A stretch of DNA of 64,000 bases from Lophius americanus (GCA_037951165.1 JBBDHG010000104.1:298001-362000), one strand, 5' to 3'. Positions 36,436 to 48,839 are shown, counted from the stretch's first letter. Program-made: numbers and translations. The notes: generated by a model from the sequence alone, not told the origin.

Positions 36436-36507
<72 letters not shown>

Positions 36508-39500
36508 CTCTAATTGTGACTTAAGTCGTGACTCCACCTACCTCTTAGGGAAATAAAGAGCTGCCACCTCAGGCTCTAGCTCTGTGATGTCATCCAGGTA
36601 AATTCCATCGGAACCAAGATGGCGGCTTCTCTTGTCTGCAGCAGAACAGTGAGTCCATTAAAACAAACTGTTCACCTTCTTGTCTTTCCTTTTGACTGGA
36701 GGTTAATCGTGAGTGAATAAAGAACCCAGTCTAAGACAATCACACAGATTCTAAGATTACAGTACACATTCTTTAATAATACGACTATTAACGCCAGAAA
36801 ACAAACTGCCATTGAATTGAAATGTTAATAGCTGAAAACCCCATCAAATCAGATGATGTCTGGATGAAAAAGTAAGATTCCTAAAGGAAAAAGATACGTT
36901 TTTTGGTATGACGAGCGAAATGTCACCTTTTCCCTTGGATGGCGAGTCTGTCTTGCCTGGCTGACGAGACATGGCCTCCTCAAAGTCAGACATCATAAGA
37001 TCCCCCGCACCTCCATCTGTGAGCGTCCCTGTCGTCACTGTCATCGACTCCATTCCCATGGATTCTGACTTCAACCCGACTCTGAGGACCGTTTGCTCTG
37101 CGCTCTCCTCCGCCATCAACAGTCTGAGTGCCGGCATTCCAGAGCCGGGTCCGCTCTCGTTTATCACACGGAAATGTGTGCTTTCGGTCACCGGGATGGA
37201 TAACGTGCAGAGTGGAGGAGGGTCGGACTCCGACCGGAGGAAAGATGGCTGAAAGAGCAGGGATGAGGAAAGAATCTGGTGGAAACCACTAAAGAGAATA
37301 TGTATATAAACACAGTGTTCGCTCTGCTTACGGTGGCGGCCTGTGGCAGCTCTCCCCACGCCCAGTGCATGGCAGGGTTCTGACTCTCTGCGTCTGACGG
37401 CTTGGTCATTAGTTCAGAGTCGCTCTTGGGAGAGGGGGGGCGAGAGTTTCCAGGGCTGGGAGAGGAATAGGGGATTACTACCTGTCTGAATAATCATATG
37501 TAGATCTTCATCATGTGAGTGACGCACCTTTGCATCGGGCTCCACTCTCCATCTGAGCGAGTGTAGATGCCAGTCTGTATGAAAGAGGAGGCGTTCGTCT
37601 CCTCTCTTGTCCTGAAACACACACACACACGCACACACACGCACATAAACACTGCATGAGTGATCCATGACACTTAAGGACTGATCTTTTTTGATCGTAT
37701 CATGTTAACTCATTAACTTGAGCTTGTATTTCCTGAAACTGGACTTGATGCGCTCTGTGAGTTCTGGAAACCTGACGTGTCCCGTACCCGCATAGCTCTC
37801 AAACTGGAGTATGGCTGGACATTGCTGGAACTTTTGACTTTCGGATATCTTAAACAAAAATCTGTAAACAGTTGTAGTTAGATCCCAGAAAAGTCGGGAT
37901 ATAGGGGAAACGTCACCCTCCGCAAAACCCGCCGCCGATTCTGTGTTTTAACGCGATAACTCAAAAACTGTTTAATGGATCCTTTTCAAATTTTGTACCC
38001 ACATATACTTCGGTGTGAGGAGGGACTGATTTTGGGAAAGGTCAGTTATATATTTCAACACTAGGGGGAGTTTGAGCCCCAAAAGTTTTCTTTAGTCATT
38101 TCTTAACCGTGGGTCGGATTGAGTCCAAATTAAGTGAATATAAATCGACTAGAGGAGACCACTATTTCTGTCCATAACTCAAAAACTATTTCAAGGATCA
38201 TTTTCAAATGTTATACCCACATATACCTTAGTGTGAGGAAGAACTGGAATGGTTTTGGGAAAGATTGGTTGTATATCTGTGGCATTAGTATGAGCTTCTT
38301 TTTCTATTCTTTTTTTTTTACAAAGAATACTGTGGATCAACTTCGCATTTAATTTGAGGAGTTCAATCAGGAGGATTTCTTGCACAATGCAGGAGATCAG
38401 GGACTTTTTTAGGGACATACCCATGATGTCGTGGCCGACAGCGTAGGCCTAGTTAAGCTTGTTTTTTGTCTGTTGACCCCAAAACAAGCAAAAATCATCA
38501 CCATCAGACAACATGCAGTCATCGAGTCAGGAAGGCAAACGAGCTCGCTAATTAATTCTCTGCTTTTAAAAACAAAAAGCGTAATAACTATTTATTAACA
38601 CGATATCTTGTGCTTATAACCACATTGCTTATCAAAAGTCAATAACCGCTCTCACAGTGCATGAACGGAATAAGCATCCCGGTGTTGTTTTACAGTCGTG
38701 GACAGTAGAGTGGATCCAGAATGTAGCTGTGATGTGTTTCCCGCTCACGTGCGGAGATTAACATAAATCTGTCAGGAGGCAGTTATTTATAATTGCAGCT
38801 GGATGGAGTTCAACATAAACGGGAGCTCCTATAGCTGCATGTCTGAATCCTTCTTCCAGCAAGTCAAATACTGCCGGTGGCCAAGTTACATCCAGGCAAT
38901 TTCATATTGTCTGGACATGAAAGGCAGAATAAACAAAGACACACACAGTGAGTTCCCTCTTTTCACATGCAAAACTTCTTTCATGTCTAATAAACGTCAC
39001 GTCGCTGAAATGGAGTTGAGAGCCTCATCACTGTGTGTCCGTGCCACAGCTGGAGGCCCCTCCACTGCAGACACTCTCTGTTTATTCATGTCTGGCAGAC
39101 TCCAGTCCCTCTACGGCCGCTCTCTAAACTCATTTCAATGATGGATTATACACTTTATTTCACTACCTTGCTCTCCACCTTTTCCCTCTCCTTCTCTCTG
39201 TCACATGTATCGCTTTTTCCCTTACTGTTAATCTCCTTCCAGGATCTTTCTTGCTTTTTCCTTCACTCTCTTTATCCACATTCGACTCTTTCTCACCTGC
39301 TGCTCTCCATTTCCGCGCCTTCGTCCGAGCTGATGTCTATGGTGAACATGTCCTCATCTTCAGAGTAGTCCCCGCTCTCCTCCCTCCTCATGCTGTCCGT
39401 CCGGCACTTCCTCCTCCTCTTCCTCCTCTTCTTCATCATCAATACACCAGTCTCTCCTGTGCTCCCTGCGGAGCCCAGGGTCTGTATGGACGCCCCCCCG

Positions 39501-40449
39501 GAGCTCTTCTTCCCCATGAGCGAGGAACTCAGCAGAACCATCCCATCTGACAAGATGGGAGAGGTGGCCAGGTAGGAAGGAACCACTTCCTGTTGTGATG
39601 GGAGACGGAAATTAGATATTAAAGTGTTTGAAATATAGCAACCCTACGAAAGTGGGGATAGGTGGATTCTCAAGGAGGGCCTGAGTTAATAATGAACTAT
39701 TAAAACACGATGTATCCTAAATGGATCTTCTTTAGTCGACTCATATGCCCCATATTTGGACCAAATCGTACCAACGGTTGAGAAATGATGCCTTTTGGAG
39801 ATAAAGCTCCCCCTACTGTCGGAAAACCAAATCTGATTTTTCCTAAAAAATCAATCCAGTTCTTCCTCACAGTCAGGTCTATGGAGGGATATAATTAGAA
39901 AATGATCCGTGACGTCATTTTTGAGTTATCGAATTAGCACAAAGGATCTGCAGCAGAAAATATGATTCCATAATATCCCCGACTTTTCGGGTTTAAACAA
40001 ATAACAAATAAGGGCAAAGAAGAATCAATAAAGGTCCACAACGTCAACAAGTCAGCAGTGTTTGCTTGTTGCTTCCAAACAAACAAGTTCCTCAGACACT
40101 TCCTTTAAAATAACTGTTACAAATCTGTAGTTATATTTAGAGATTCTGAAATATTTGTACTAAAATGAATTATGCGCTCCCGCCTGCGACACAACAAGAC
40201 ATTTTGTTGTGCTGTGTGTGTAAAACGGGACTCCACTGTTATTGTTTGGGATATTATGGTCGGCTTCCTAACTGTTTGCAGCCCCTCCTGCTATGTGGGG
40301 ACCCTCAGCCAGTGAAACACAGCAGCCTACCCTACACAGGATCTGTTCCTCAGTTCTGTGAAAGAGGCAGTCTAATCTCCTTCTAGGAAAAAGCTTTCCA
40401 AGTAGATATGTGAACCCAAAGGAGCTAAAACGTGTCTGTGTTTGTCTCC

Positions 40450-40486
<37 letters not shown>

Positions 40487-42311
40487 CATATGGCGAAAGA
40501 AAGGGAGAGAGGGAGGGAGGGAGAACTTGGGAAAACAATCTGATGTGTGGTCTGACAACACTCTCTCACGTTTTGCGTCCTTATGCCCAGAAAATAAGGG
40601 CTCAAAGACGAGAACCCTCCTACCCTCCTACCCTCCTACCCTCCTACCCTCCTTGCTCTTCCAGCACAGGGAATCCGACACCTCTCTGGGGAACATAAAT
40701 TGCCCACTTCCCTTGCTGGTGCCGGCCTCTGGGCTTGAGTGATTGGCCGCTTGTTCATTTCTTCGCTGCACATGTCTTCGAGTGCACACAAAAGTGAAGA
40801 AACACTTCATAACAAGGCAACTCGGCTCTCGCAATCTGCAGCTAACAAACTTGGCAAAGCAAATGAAAAACAAATGTTTAAAAAGTCTGTTTTCCAAGAA
40901 CTGAGGGAAAGCTTTTGTGAACAGAAAAATTACAGCAAATAGCAGTGCTGTTGTTTTCACTTCATTTTTTTATCTCTTAAAGTCAAAACCAGGTTAATTT
41001 TAACCGTAAAAGAACATCCATACATTTATTTGCTAGAAAAACTGCAGTCCTGTTTTTTATTCTCTTGATGTAGGTCAGAGGGCTTGAGTTAGCTAAACGC
41101 TGCATTCAAAGACTACAAGATAAAAAGAGGAACGCTATGGAGAGGAAATTGGAAAGAGAAAGATTCTTGGCGGTCGTGCCAACTCTGCACACAGCAGCTT
41201 GTTGTTCAAACTTTGTCGACTGTGTGGAAAAAAGGAAGATGGTTTATGCAATGCTCCTTGATTGCAAACATAGGTGTGGCTTGGTTTCAGTAAATCCAGA
41301 GGTGGAGAAAGATTTGTTTTCATTTGAGGTTGTTTTTACGTGGATCAAAATGCGCCATTTGATCCATATAATTATAATCTACTCTGAGTCACCACAAAAC
41401 CAGGAGTCCATAAAACCCTTTTATGTCCTTACCAAGAAAAAACACCTGGGAAAATTATTTCTTTGCATATTTTATGTTTTAGGGACAATTAATTGTTTAA
41501 TATCTTAGATATTCCATATTTACCATAAAATGACAAATCCTACTGGTAAAAAAAAAAGAGAATCTAATTCATAAAACAACTGTATGAAATTTTGTTTTTC
41601 ATATTTCATTGCTCAACCTTTTGGTGAAGCTTGTTTTCAGAAAACTATTCGACCCTTATTCCACTTTTATTGGTTGTATCAAGTAACATAATTCTGTCCT
41701 TCTTATCAAACAGGACTTTTTAAATGGCCATAGTCAATGCATCCCCCTCATTGGTCTCTTTGACCTGCGGTGTCCCCCAGGGCTCCATCCTCGGCCCCTT
41801 ACTCTTCAGCATATACATGCTGCCCCTGGGGCTTATTATAAAAACATTCAGTCACACCTTTCCATTAGAAATAGTGGCTTAAATGTGGACATTAAAGCGT
41901 AGACAAAATGAGTCTTATATACCTGAGAATTTTCTGTTTCTTGCACAAAGAATGCTTCTCCGTTGTCCCCAAGCTTCATGTGGAGGTCAACTGGTTCTCC
42001 GTTGATCTCCATATCCACCTGGGGGATAGATAGAAATAAGGGGTAAGACCTTCTATCCTGAAACATCTCAAAGGTGAACCGGTTGGTATTGAGTAAAAGG
42101 GAATTCTTCATCTCCTTACTACTTTCTCTCGGGAGCGGAGGACTCCCATCTTGCCGAAGCGGACGTGGAAAGGCGAACACTGCAGGGATCCATCAGGCTG
42201 TCTCACCACAATGACGTCAATGCAGCCAGAAAGGGTTGCAGGGTTGAGTCCACGGTAAAGCTCCTTCACCTGGACAAATACCTGACCGGCCAACTGGCCC
42301 ACGTAGTTCAT
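30843..42311 (-). CDS. lpin1: lipin-1 phosphatidate phosphatase
   Basis: Mg2+-dependent phosphatase converting phosphatidic acid to diacylglycerol; it also acts in the nucleus as a transcriptional co-regulator. Nineteen coding exons in order: 42311-42120, 42018-41923, 39589-39297, 37611-37528, 37455-37332, 37248-36927, 36635-36542, 36358-36174, 36095-36002, 35878-35809, 34660-34568, 34472-34411, 34311-34173, 34032-33884, 33480-33394, 33244-33092, 32474-32360, 32164-32061 and 31017-30843. They sum to 2631 nt (876 residues; human 890) with all phases closing. N-LIP domain: MNYVGQLAGQVFVQVKELYR onward. Nuclear signal: KKRRKRRRK. C-LIP: the catalytic DIDGT is at 33906-33892 (residues 659-663), inside WDDKIIISDIDGTITR. 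The LxxIL co-activator motif is present as LGHIL, and C-terminal blocks [20 protein letters not shown] and FYAAFGNRP are intact. FPCSDTFSHFTYW and VNERGT point to lipin-1 rather than lipin-2 or -3. No defect is seen. Confidence 0.96.
31345..31635. repeat. interspersed repeat A, copy 2
   Basis: Same element as 18618-18915, in the lpin1 intron between 31017 and 32061. Its end reads TGCCTTGGCGGAGGTTTGAG. It differs by about 35 extra bases in the middle (GTTGGAGTTATCCGTAGATT). Confidence 0.8.
32570..33065 (-). mobile_element. composite repeat with reverse-transcriptase fragment, copy 3
   Basis: The most complete copy. The minus-strand coding part reads GDHQGSVLGPLLFSIYMLPL, where CGVPQG has decayed to CGDHQG. 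It is preceded by the same AT-rich segment of about 300 bases as in copies 1 and 5. It fills most of the lpin1 intron between 32474 and 33092 and ends only about 30 bases from the exon. Confidence 0.85.
33495..33835. repeat. (ATT/AAT)n array in lpin1 intron
   Basis: Trinucleotide repeats fill most of the 403-base intron between the DIDGT exon and the LGHIL exon. (AAT)n is purest at about 33733-33795. Confidence 0.95.
35148..35410. repeat. MITE C, copy 1 (TATAACGTGA family)
   Basis: Terminal inverted repeats of about 33 bases: the left arm reads TACGGAAAAGCTTTGCTGTC then ATGGCAGAAAA, and the right arm is its near-complement ending AGCCTTTCCGTA. The interior has repeated short words such as ATAACGTGA and TTATAACATG. 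Total length is about 260 bases, in an lpin1 intron. A second copy is at 48840-49065. Confidence 0.8.
36436..36508. repeat. (GATT)n microsatellite
   Basis: About 18 perfect GATT units, ending 34 bases from the donor of the lpin1 exon 36635-36542. Confidence 0.97.
37865..38430. repeat. interspersed repeat B, reverse copies
   Basis: Two head-to-tail partial copies in reverse orientation. Each holds ATAACTCAAAAACT, then CCCACATATAC, then GTGTGAGGA and TTTTGGGAAAG. The left end reads AAAAGTCGGGATAT, matching the right end CCCCGACTTTT of the 39.9 kb copy. It lies in an lpin1 intron. The rest of that intron (38430-39296) shows no feature. Confidence 0.75.
39640..39995. repeat. interspersed repeat B, forward copy 2
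   Basis: Contains GGAGATAAAGCTCCCCCTAC and AAATCAATCCAGTTCTTCCT and ends with TATCCCCGACTTTTCGGG. It lies in the large lpin1 intron between 39589 and 41923. Confidence 0.75.
40454..40484. repeat. (GT)n microsatellite
   Basis: GT run in the lpin1 intron between 39589 and 41923. Further right, at 40615-40652, are five copies of CCTCCTAC-type 8-mers. No exon is seen in this intron. Confidence 0.9.
41690..41875 (+). mobile_element. composite repeat with reverse-transcriptase fragment, copy 4
   Basis: Plus strand. Reads CGVPQGSILGPLLFSIYMLP, the least damaged reverse-transcriptase core in the window. It ends about 48 bases from the donor of lpin1 coding exon 2. Only about 60 codons remain. Confidence 0.85.
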
Positions 42312-42389
42312 GGTCTGGCGGGTCTGGGGGAGGACAGTAAAGAGGAGAGGAGAAATAAATAATAATAGACGATATATAGCATTTAATCT

Positions 42390-43152
42390 ATGGGGCGCCA
42401 TTTGTAAAAGTACCACATGCCGATTTTAACAGCAAACCTTTTGCGGCATTTAGCTGCGCCGTTTGTAAAAGTCGCAAATCCTGGTTTTAAAAGCAACATT
42501 TTTCCACATTTATATTTATTTTAATCAAAATGTTCTATTTAAATCTAATTCTAAATCTTAATGTTGGAACAAAAAAAAATAGATTCACGCCGACGTCAGC
42601 GGAGGTACTAAAATAAAAGCGTCAGTTTCATCCGTGGTAAACGCGGCATCTTTTGGCGGGTAAAATAAAACCCCAAACTACAACATTATCGAACGGTTCG
42701 ACAATAAACAAGCGATGCTGAAAATGACTCGGTTAAGTTCAATGTTTTTTCGCTTCCTTGGGTAGACGAAACGTTTGCTCACTTTTGCTCACGAAAACCC
42801 CGCCTCCAGTCTCTTTTAAGAATTTTTTTTTTAGGGGCCAGGTCTATTCCAAGTTAGGCACTGGTCCAGAACTAGCTTAGAACCCGCCTTGGTGCTAAAG
42901 GGTCCTCACTTACTATGTGAAAAAAATGTTTTTCTCATAAAGCTTCTTATTTTGGTACTTCTGCCGAAGTCAGTGAAAATGTGCATATATTTTACATTTA
43001 GATTTAAATTTGACATTTATACATAGATTTTAAGATTTATATGTAATATTTAGATATAACATTTAGATTTAGATTTAACATTTGGAGCTAAAAGTGGCAA
43101 AAGGTCGCTGTTAAAATAAGCGTCTGCTTATTTTACAAATGGCGCTCCATAT
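42390..43152. repeat. inverted-repeat element of the GGCGCCATTTG family, copy 3
   Basis: The clearest copy. The left end reads GGCGCCATTTGTAAAAGTAC, then GATTTTAACAGC and CCTTTTGCGGCATTTAGCT. The right end is its inverse: GAGCTAAAAGTGGCAAAAGG, then GCTGTTAAAATAAGC and ACAAATGGCGCTCC. Arms are about 65 bases and the element about 760 bases. The interior has GACGTCAG, a GGTAAACGCGGC patch and ATTTAGATTTAA words. It is in lpin1 intron 1, followed by an AT run at 43150-43168. Confidence 0.85.
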
Positions 43153-43169
43153 ATATATATATATATATA

Positions 43170-45384
43170 CATCCATTGTCAATGATCTAAAATTGTTTCT
43201 TAAACCATCTATAGTTGTGATCGCTAAGATCCACAAGACTGAATATGGTCACTGCGTGAATTCGGATCAGGAGGTTTATATGAACTGGCATCTGCTGTGC
43301 CTTTCTTAAGCCTGTCAATCAAACTCTGTGTAAGTCTCCTTCTAGAGGACGAGTTCTATTTACATCACTAACTCTGATATTCTCTATCAGTTTTTGAGCA
43401 GCAGTAAACCCATCTGCACTTTTGGAAGTAGGACACGGTGGCTGATTCCTGATCGGTGCTCATGTAATGTTTTTTGTCCCGGGGTTCTGTGGCCTAAATA
43501 CTGTAGTAAGAACCTGTTACCACCATGACCTTCCCAAACTCTTCTGCCCTCACTGATAAGATTGGAAAATCCAACCCGGCTTTATTCAGTTCAGTAAAAC
43601 CCAGACATCATAGGTCACCGGAAAAACAAAGTTAAAATAGACTGAAAAGAAGCTGGTGTCATAGACCTCAAATATCTTACCTGTATTCTTTTTGTTCTCC
43701 AATATCTATTAACCTCCTGGTCAGCCATCGGCTTAACTTTCTTAATTTTTGCGTCTCGCGTGTCAAAGACACGTGTCAAATCTATATTTAAATGTAAAGT
43801 AAATAAAGTCGTTTAAAACCCTAAAAAGTTTTTTTTTTTAAACTATAAGTAATGTATTCTATATGAAAAAAACAACTTCCTGTTTTAGTTCAAACCATTT
43901 TGACGGCTCTGCCTGATTGCCTCACTGGTATGATGAGGATGCATCTAATGAAGATTGTTCCGTCGCTGTCAATCAAATTGGATGAAACAACACCCACGCA
44001 GCCCAGAGGAAGCAGATTGTCTATTTCATAGAATACTCTTAGAAAATACTATTGCTTGCACAAACGTTGTCTCTTACGTTGGTTCCTGTTTCGTCTTACT
44101 GTTGCTCACACACAACATTCTCTTCATTGTTACGTAATTAAACAGAATAAACATGACCAAAGGGAATCAGAGTCATAAAACACTTGGACATAGAAAACAA
44201 TCAAAAAATATTTGTACCTGTCCATGACCGTATAATCTCAATTAACCTTTTTTTTTTCTGGGTAAAATCTAGAAAATTCTGAGATTTTTCGGTAAGATAT
44301 ACATCCTTTTCTGACAGCAGCATTTCTAGATAGAAATAGAAAGTTTCTATTCCATCTCTGCATAAGATGTTTAAAATACTTTATGTGATGTAAACACCTA
44401 TGGCAAACCCCACTTGAATAGAGAGGGTGGCTGGATGGGGGTGGGGGGGGGTGGGGTCCCTGACCTTGACTGAATTGGCAACGGTCCATCAAAATCGATT
44501 GGATTAATAGGAAAGACGGATTTGGAAGAATGCCAACATACCTCCTCACATCTGAACACATGATCCAGAGACGAGGCCCCTTACAGTAGAAGCACAGGCC
44601 TAATTATAGCTCCGCAGATGAATCCGAGAAGCCTCGAAAATGTTCCGAGTGTCAAAATGTGTCTCAAAGACGACCTTCACAGTATTTAATTATTGATGTC
44701 ACTTTTTGAACCAGGCATTGAGTTACAGAGCTGTCAGAACACAAACACGGCTGATGCTCAGAGCAGAGGACTATGTGATGCTCTGGCAGAGCGACATCCA
44801 AAAATAGATATTCTTGACTTACAGATGAAACAGAGAAATGAGCAATGTCTGCAAGAGAGAGATTCTACTTTACAAAGCCACAGACTTTTGTTTACTCTGG
44901 TGGAGTCATAGGGGTTAATGGATTTACACGCTGTGAAATGTGGAAACCTCACTGGGGGCTGGAAAGTGGCTGAGCCACTCAAGAGATATGGAGATGCAAG
45001 TAAAAAAAAAAAAAAGAACAGAGAGGCTTTAACTTTCACCACGTCTCCTTAGTCACATGTTACTACCACAGGAACATAAATAACCACATGCTTCCCCAGG
45101 AATCTGATCAGATCCGAGAGGAATGTGTACGTGGTGATAAATGATGGCAAAAAACACGCGCGTGACACCAACAACCAATCAGTAACATTCATCCCAACGT
45201 CAAATTTAAAGAGGGAAGATAGTGACATCCACTATAGCTGAGTCATAACGTGACTGCGCGTATTGTAAACATTAGTTAAGGATGATTAAGGTTTAGGGGT
45301 CATTAAAATACAGATCAGAGGAGTGTAACAGTGTGATAAACAAGAACAAATAGCTGTTAAATGCTTCCCGAAATAAGCTCCTAC
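43170..45384. other. lpin1: lpin1 intron 1, nothing recognised
   Basis: Between the non-coding first exon and the ATG exon. No coding exon, RNA gene or intact repeat is evident, apart from a G-run near 44440 and a poly-A at 45001. Confidence 0.5.
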
Positions 45385-45470
45385 CTTCTCTGGATATAGG
45401 CGCGAGAGAATCTTTATCAACACAGGCAGACTTCCTTTACGGTGGATGACGGCGCGTAAGTCATTATAGA
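45385..45470 (-). other. lpin1: probable lpin1 non-coding first exon
   Basis: On the minus strand a short stretch ends at CCAGAGAAG/GTAGGAGC, a usable splice donor (exon edge 45385). It lies about 30 bases downstream of a TATA-like box, so transcription would start near 45470. It has no ATG-led frame of note. Its link to lpin1 rests on position and strand only. Confidence 0.5.
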
Positions 45471-45494
45471 GGCAACATTTCCTGATAGTGGTGA

Positions 45495-45660
45495 ATGTTT
45501 ATAAAGTCCGGACCTGCTGCGGCCAGAAAATAGACTATATGAGCCAATGAGATACAGATTTCTCGCTCCCTCCGCGCTCTCTCTCTCTCTCGCTTGTCTG
45601 AGGGTGCTCGTGAGTGGATGACATCATTGGCTACGATGAGAAGAAGCGGGCCAATCAGCA
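45495..45660 (-). promoter_or_regulatory. lpin1: probable lpin1 promoter (TATA and CCAAT boxes)
   Basis: Minus strand: TTTATAAA at 45505-45498, with inverted CCAAT boxes on the plus strand at 45544-45548 and 45651-45655, and a CT-rich tract at 45580-45592. The spacing (CCAAT about 40 bases upstream of TATA) fits a conventional core promoter. Confidence 0.5.
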
Positions 45661-46614
45661 TCGAGCTGTGGAGTTGTCAAACTCACCGTTTAGCTGCCAA
45701 AGTGGCAGCTACGAGACACTGTTGACAGCCAAATGTGGAATTACAAAACGAGAAGTTTTCATGTTTTATGGTTCACTGCCATGTTTCTTTTATGTTGCAA
45801 GAACCGTAAAATCAGTGGTGGATGAGGCATTCAGATTCTTTATTTCACTCTCACACTGCGATAGTACTTTTCTATAAGTAAAAGCTCTGGAACAGAAACT
45901 TAACTTAAAGTGTTAATATTATCATTAAAAATGTTTAGAGTAAAACATTAAAAACACTTATTTTGCTTCTCGGTTATAACAAATGATGTAAAATTATGCA
46001 AGTTTCATTTTACTTCTGTGGTAAGTCTATATTATAATCAGTCTGTTTATAGTCTCTCCTTTAAGAGCAAGATCAACTTTGTATAGATCCAACTTGTCTC
46101 CAGCTTTGTCACGATGCAATTTCCATTACTGATTGATTGATTAGATAAGCCAAGACGCATTTTAGATAATTCGTTTAGTTTAAGAAATATGAGGTTGTTG
46201 TTTTTTTTCAGTGCATAGAGAAACACTTTATCTTTTGATTTATCGAAACCATTCAAAATAGACATACTTTAAGATGCATGGCTTCACTGGAGAGGAAAGG
46301 TATGAAAACGTTTGTCTGACAACTAACTCTCTCAGACAAATGTAGTTGGAGTTGGATTTTTCTCAGGGATATACTGGAGTATAAGTTAAAGAAGCATAAA
46401 ATGTAATAAATCAAGTACATGCCAAAACCTCAAATACATATTTAAGTGTAGTACTTGGTAAATATGTTTCTCTATTGAACAAAACATTCCTCTGGTCGCA
46501 TTAAATCTCACCGGAAAAGGTTCTATTCTAAATACTATTACATAGATCTGCTATATGTTCTGTACAGGAAAAATTCGTGGACAACTCATGTCCACGACGC
46601 GAGGGTTTAACGTA

Positions 46615-46830
46615 ATTTAGTAAACGGCTGTTTTTAAAGAGCATGAGGGGGGAGGAGAAAAGAAGGGAGAAAAAAAGGGAGGAAAAAAAAGGGGAATGTG
46701 TGAAGTAGTTTGCTGCGGCAGAGCAGTGACGGCTGCACGAGGCGGGCCTACGTCACCCTCTGAAGTCCCAGTCTGGCCGATTCAGTGAGGTGATGTTTTC
46801 AGCCAATCACAGCCTCGCATCACAGCACAT
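46615..46830. promoter_or_regulatory. possible alternative promoter
   Basis: A purine-rich block (GGGGGGAGGAGAAAAGAAGG) is followed by GC-rich sequence with CTACGTCA (CRE-like), GGCGGGCC and CCAATCACAG. It is 1.1 kb upstream of the proposed lpin1 start and could serve lpin1 or be a separate regulatory island. Confidence 0.3.
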
Positions 46831-47369
46831 GCGATTTTGGCAGTTCAACCCGAGATCAGTGAGTGGAACTGGGTCTGGAGGATGTGGGTTACTACAGGTA
46901 ACATCAGAGAAACTCACCCCACCTATATTCAAACTCTGTACAGACACAACAAAGTCCAGGAAGTCAGGTTTACAGCATCTCATAAGAACCCGCTAACGTT
47001 TCTCCTGAAGTGGGTATATAATATTTAGACCAAATTAAACACATTATTGAGATTATTTAAGGAATGCTGCCTTTTGCCAAATCTGCAATGTTACATAAAT
47101 AAATAGGGCTTTTATCACATGCTATCATTTTGAAATTAAATCAGCCGCCTACACATCAGAATTGTGACTTTGATCATTAGATTTAACAGCTTTTCCGCCA
47201 TTTGTTCAAACACTGTTATCAGAACAGGTGAACTGTAATCCATGGTACGTTCTAAAATAAATGGATCTGTTACATGGACAAACAAGCTAAAAAATCGAAA
47301 ACATCAGAGAGGAAACTTTCCACAGCCTTTCCTAGTTTGTGACACTCGGGTCACCATGACTTCATGACT

Positions 47370-47546
47370 TTTCTTATTGAAAAATTAGATTGAACCCCTT
47401 TATATTATGACCCAGTGGCAGCATGTATATGCTAGAGAGTAAGGGACCCACGATGGAGCCATGGGTGACACCAGAGGTCAAATGGGCCATTGAGGAGGAA
47501 GCATTAACCATGGCTATTGAGAAACCCCTATTTAATAAGTAGGATT

Positions 47547-47601
<55 letters not shown>

Positions 47602-47915
47602 TTGTGTGTGTGCCATATTAAAGCATGTGAGGACTTACTTAACACAATTATATAACTCGATAAAACCTAAAAAGTCTAATAAGGGTCAAATAGTTTTTTC
47701 AAAACTATGAACTTTCTATGAAATACAAAATTGCATCATGAAATAATTGTACAAGTCTATTTTTTTTACTGTTTGAAAAACATGCTTAACCAAACAAAGT
47801 CTTTTTTATTTCTTTGTGATTTTAATTTAGAGTCTAAGACATTAAATTCATACATTTAAGGAAATACTTCCATTGATTTTTTTTTTCTTGGTTAGGACAT
47901 TAAAGGGTTATTAGT
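47370..47915 (-). mobile_element. composite repeat with reverse-transcriptase fragment, copy 5
   Basis: Same two-part structure as copies 1 and 3, with a (GT)n microsatellite of about 65 bases (47549-47612) at the junction. The coding remnant reads VTHGSIVGPLLSSIYMLPLG. Confidence 0.8.
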
Positions 47916-48296
47916 AATAATGATAATAATAATAATATTACTGCTCAAGGACACTACAGCATGTAGGTATATTTTCTTTTACTATTGACTGTATGTTACT
48001 TTACTGATTTCATTGATTTGATCAAATTATTATCAATATTTTTATTGCACGTAACTCTTTGACTTATCGATTTGTCTAAATGTTTCTGTCTTATTTGGAC
48101 TAAAACTGTAACAACAAGTTTCCCCTGGTTGGATTAATGAAGTTGCATGATGATGGAGACAACATATTCCTAATGTGCATATTTCATAATCAAATTAATA
48201 GTGAAAAATGTTGACAGAAATCTATCCCTTGGTTCATTGAAGACCCTATTTTTAGTGCATTATTCACACTGCAACAGCCCCTCAAGTGCAGTTCAG

Positions 48297-48298
<2 letters not shown>

Positions 48299-48335
<37 letters not shown>
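48299..48335. repeat. (GT)n microsatellite
   Basis: GT run between lpin1 and gpatch2. Just left of it, 48080-48150 resembles a LINE 3' tail. Confidence 0.95.
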
Positions 48336-48336
<1 letters not shown>

Positions 48337-48839
48337 GTGTGCGTCTGTTAGAGTATTTATGTATGGGAACAAACAGTTCCTCCCACCTCTGACCAGAAAA
48401 AGAAGAAATGTTTCTTGCTTGTGTAATGGTCACACTGCCAACCCCAGATGACACCATTGCAAACCAAGACCATATGATTTAAACCAACACCAGTCAGATA
48501 AAATATAGTTCAGCCTGTGCTTCGGCTGACTGAATGTGTAGTTTATGTTACATTTTATCATATTATGTGGAAAACACATCATTTTTTTGTTAATATAGGA
48601 AAATTTGGTTAAATCAATGACAAAATACAATTTTGTCAAAAGCTAGTCACAACCTCAAAGGATAATTCTGTCACAATTACGGACTTTGCTGATATCTATA
48701 TATAAATTTAACAATGTAAAACCTTACACCACTCAGCAAGAACATACCAGAACATCGGTATGAACCAGATGTTAAGCGTATGATGCAGTGCTTGTTCCTC
48801 TAATTACACAATTGCACATCTATTGCATGTTTAAAACAC

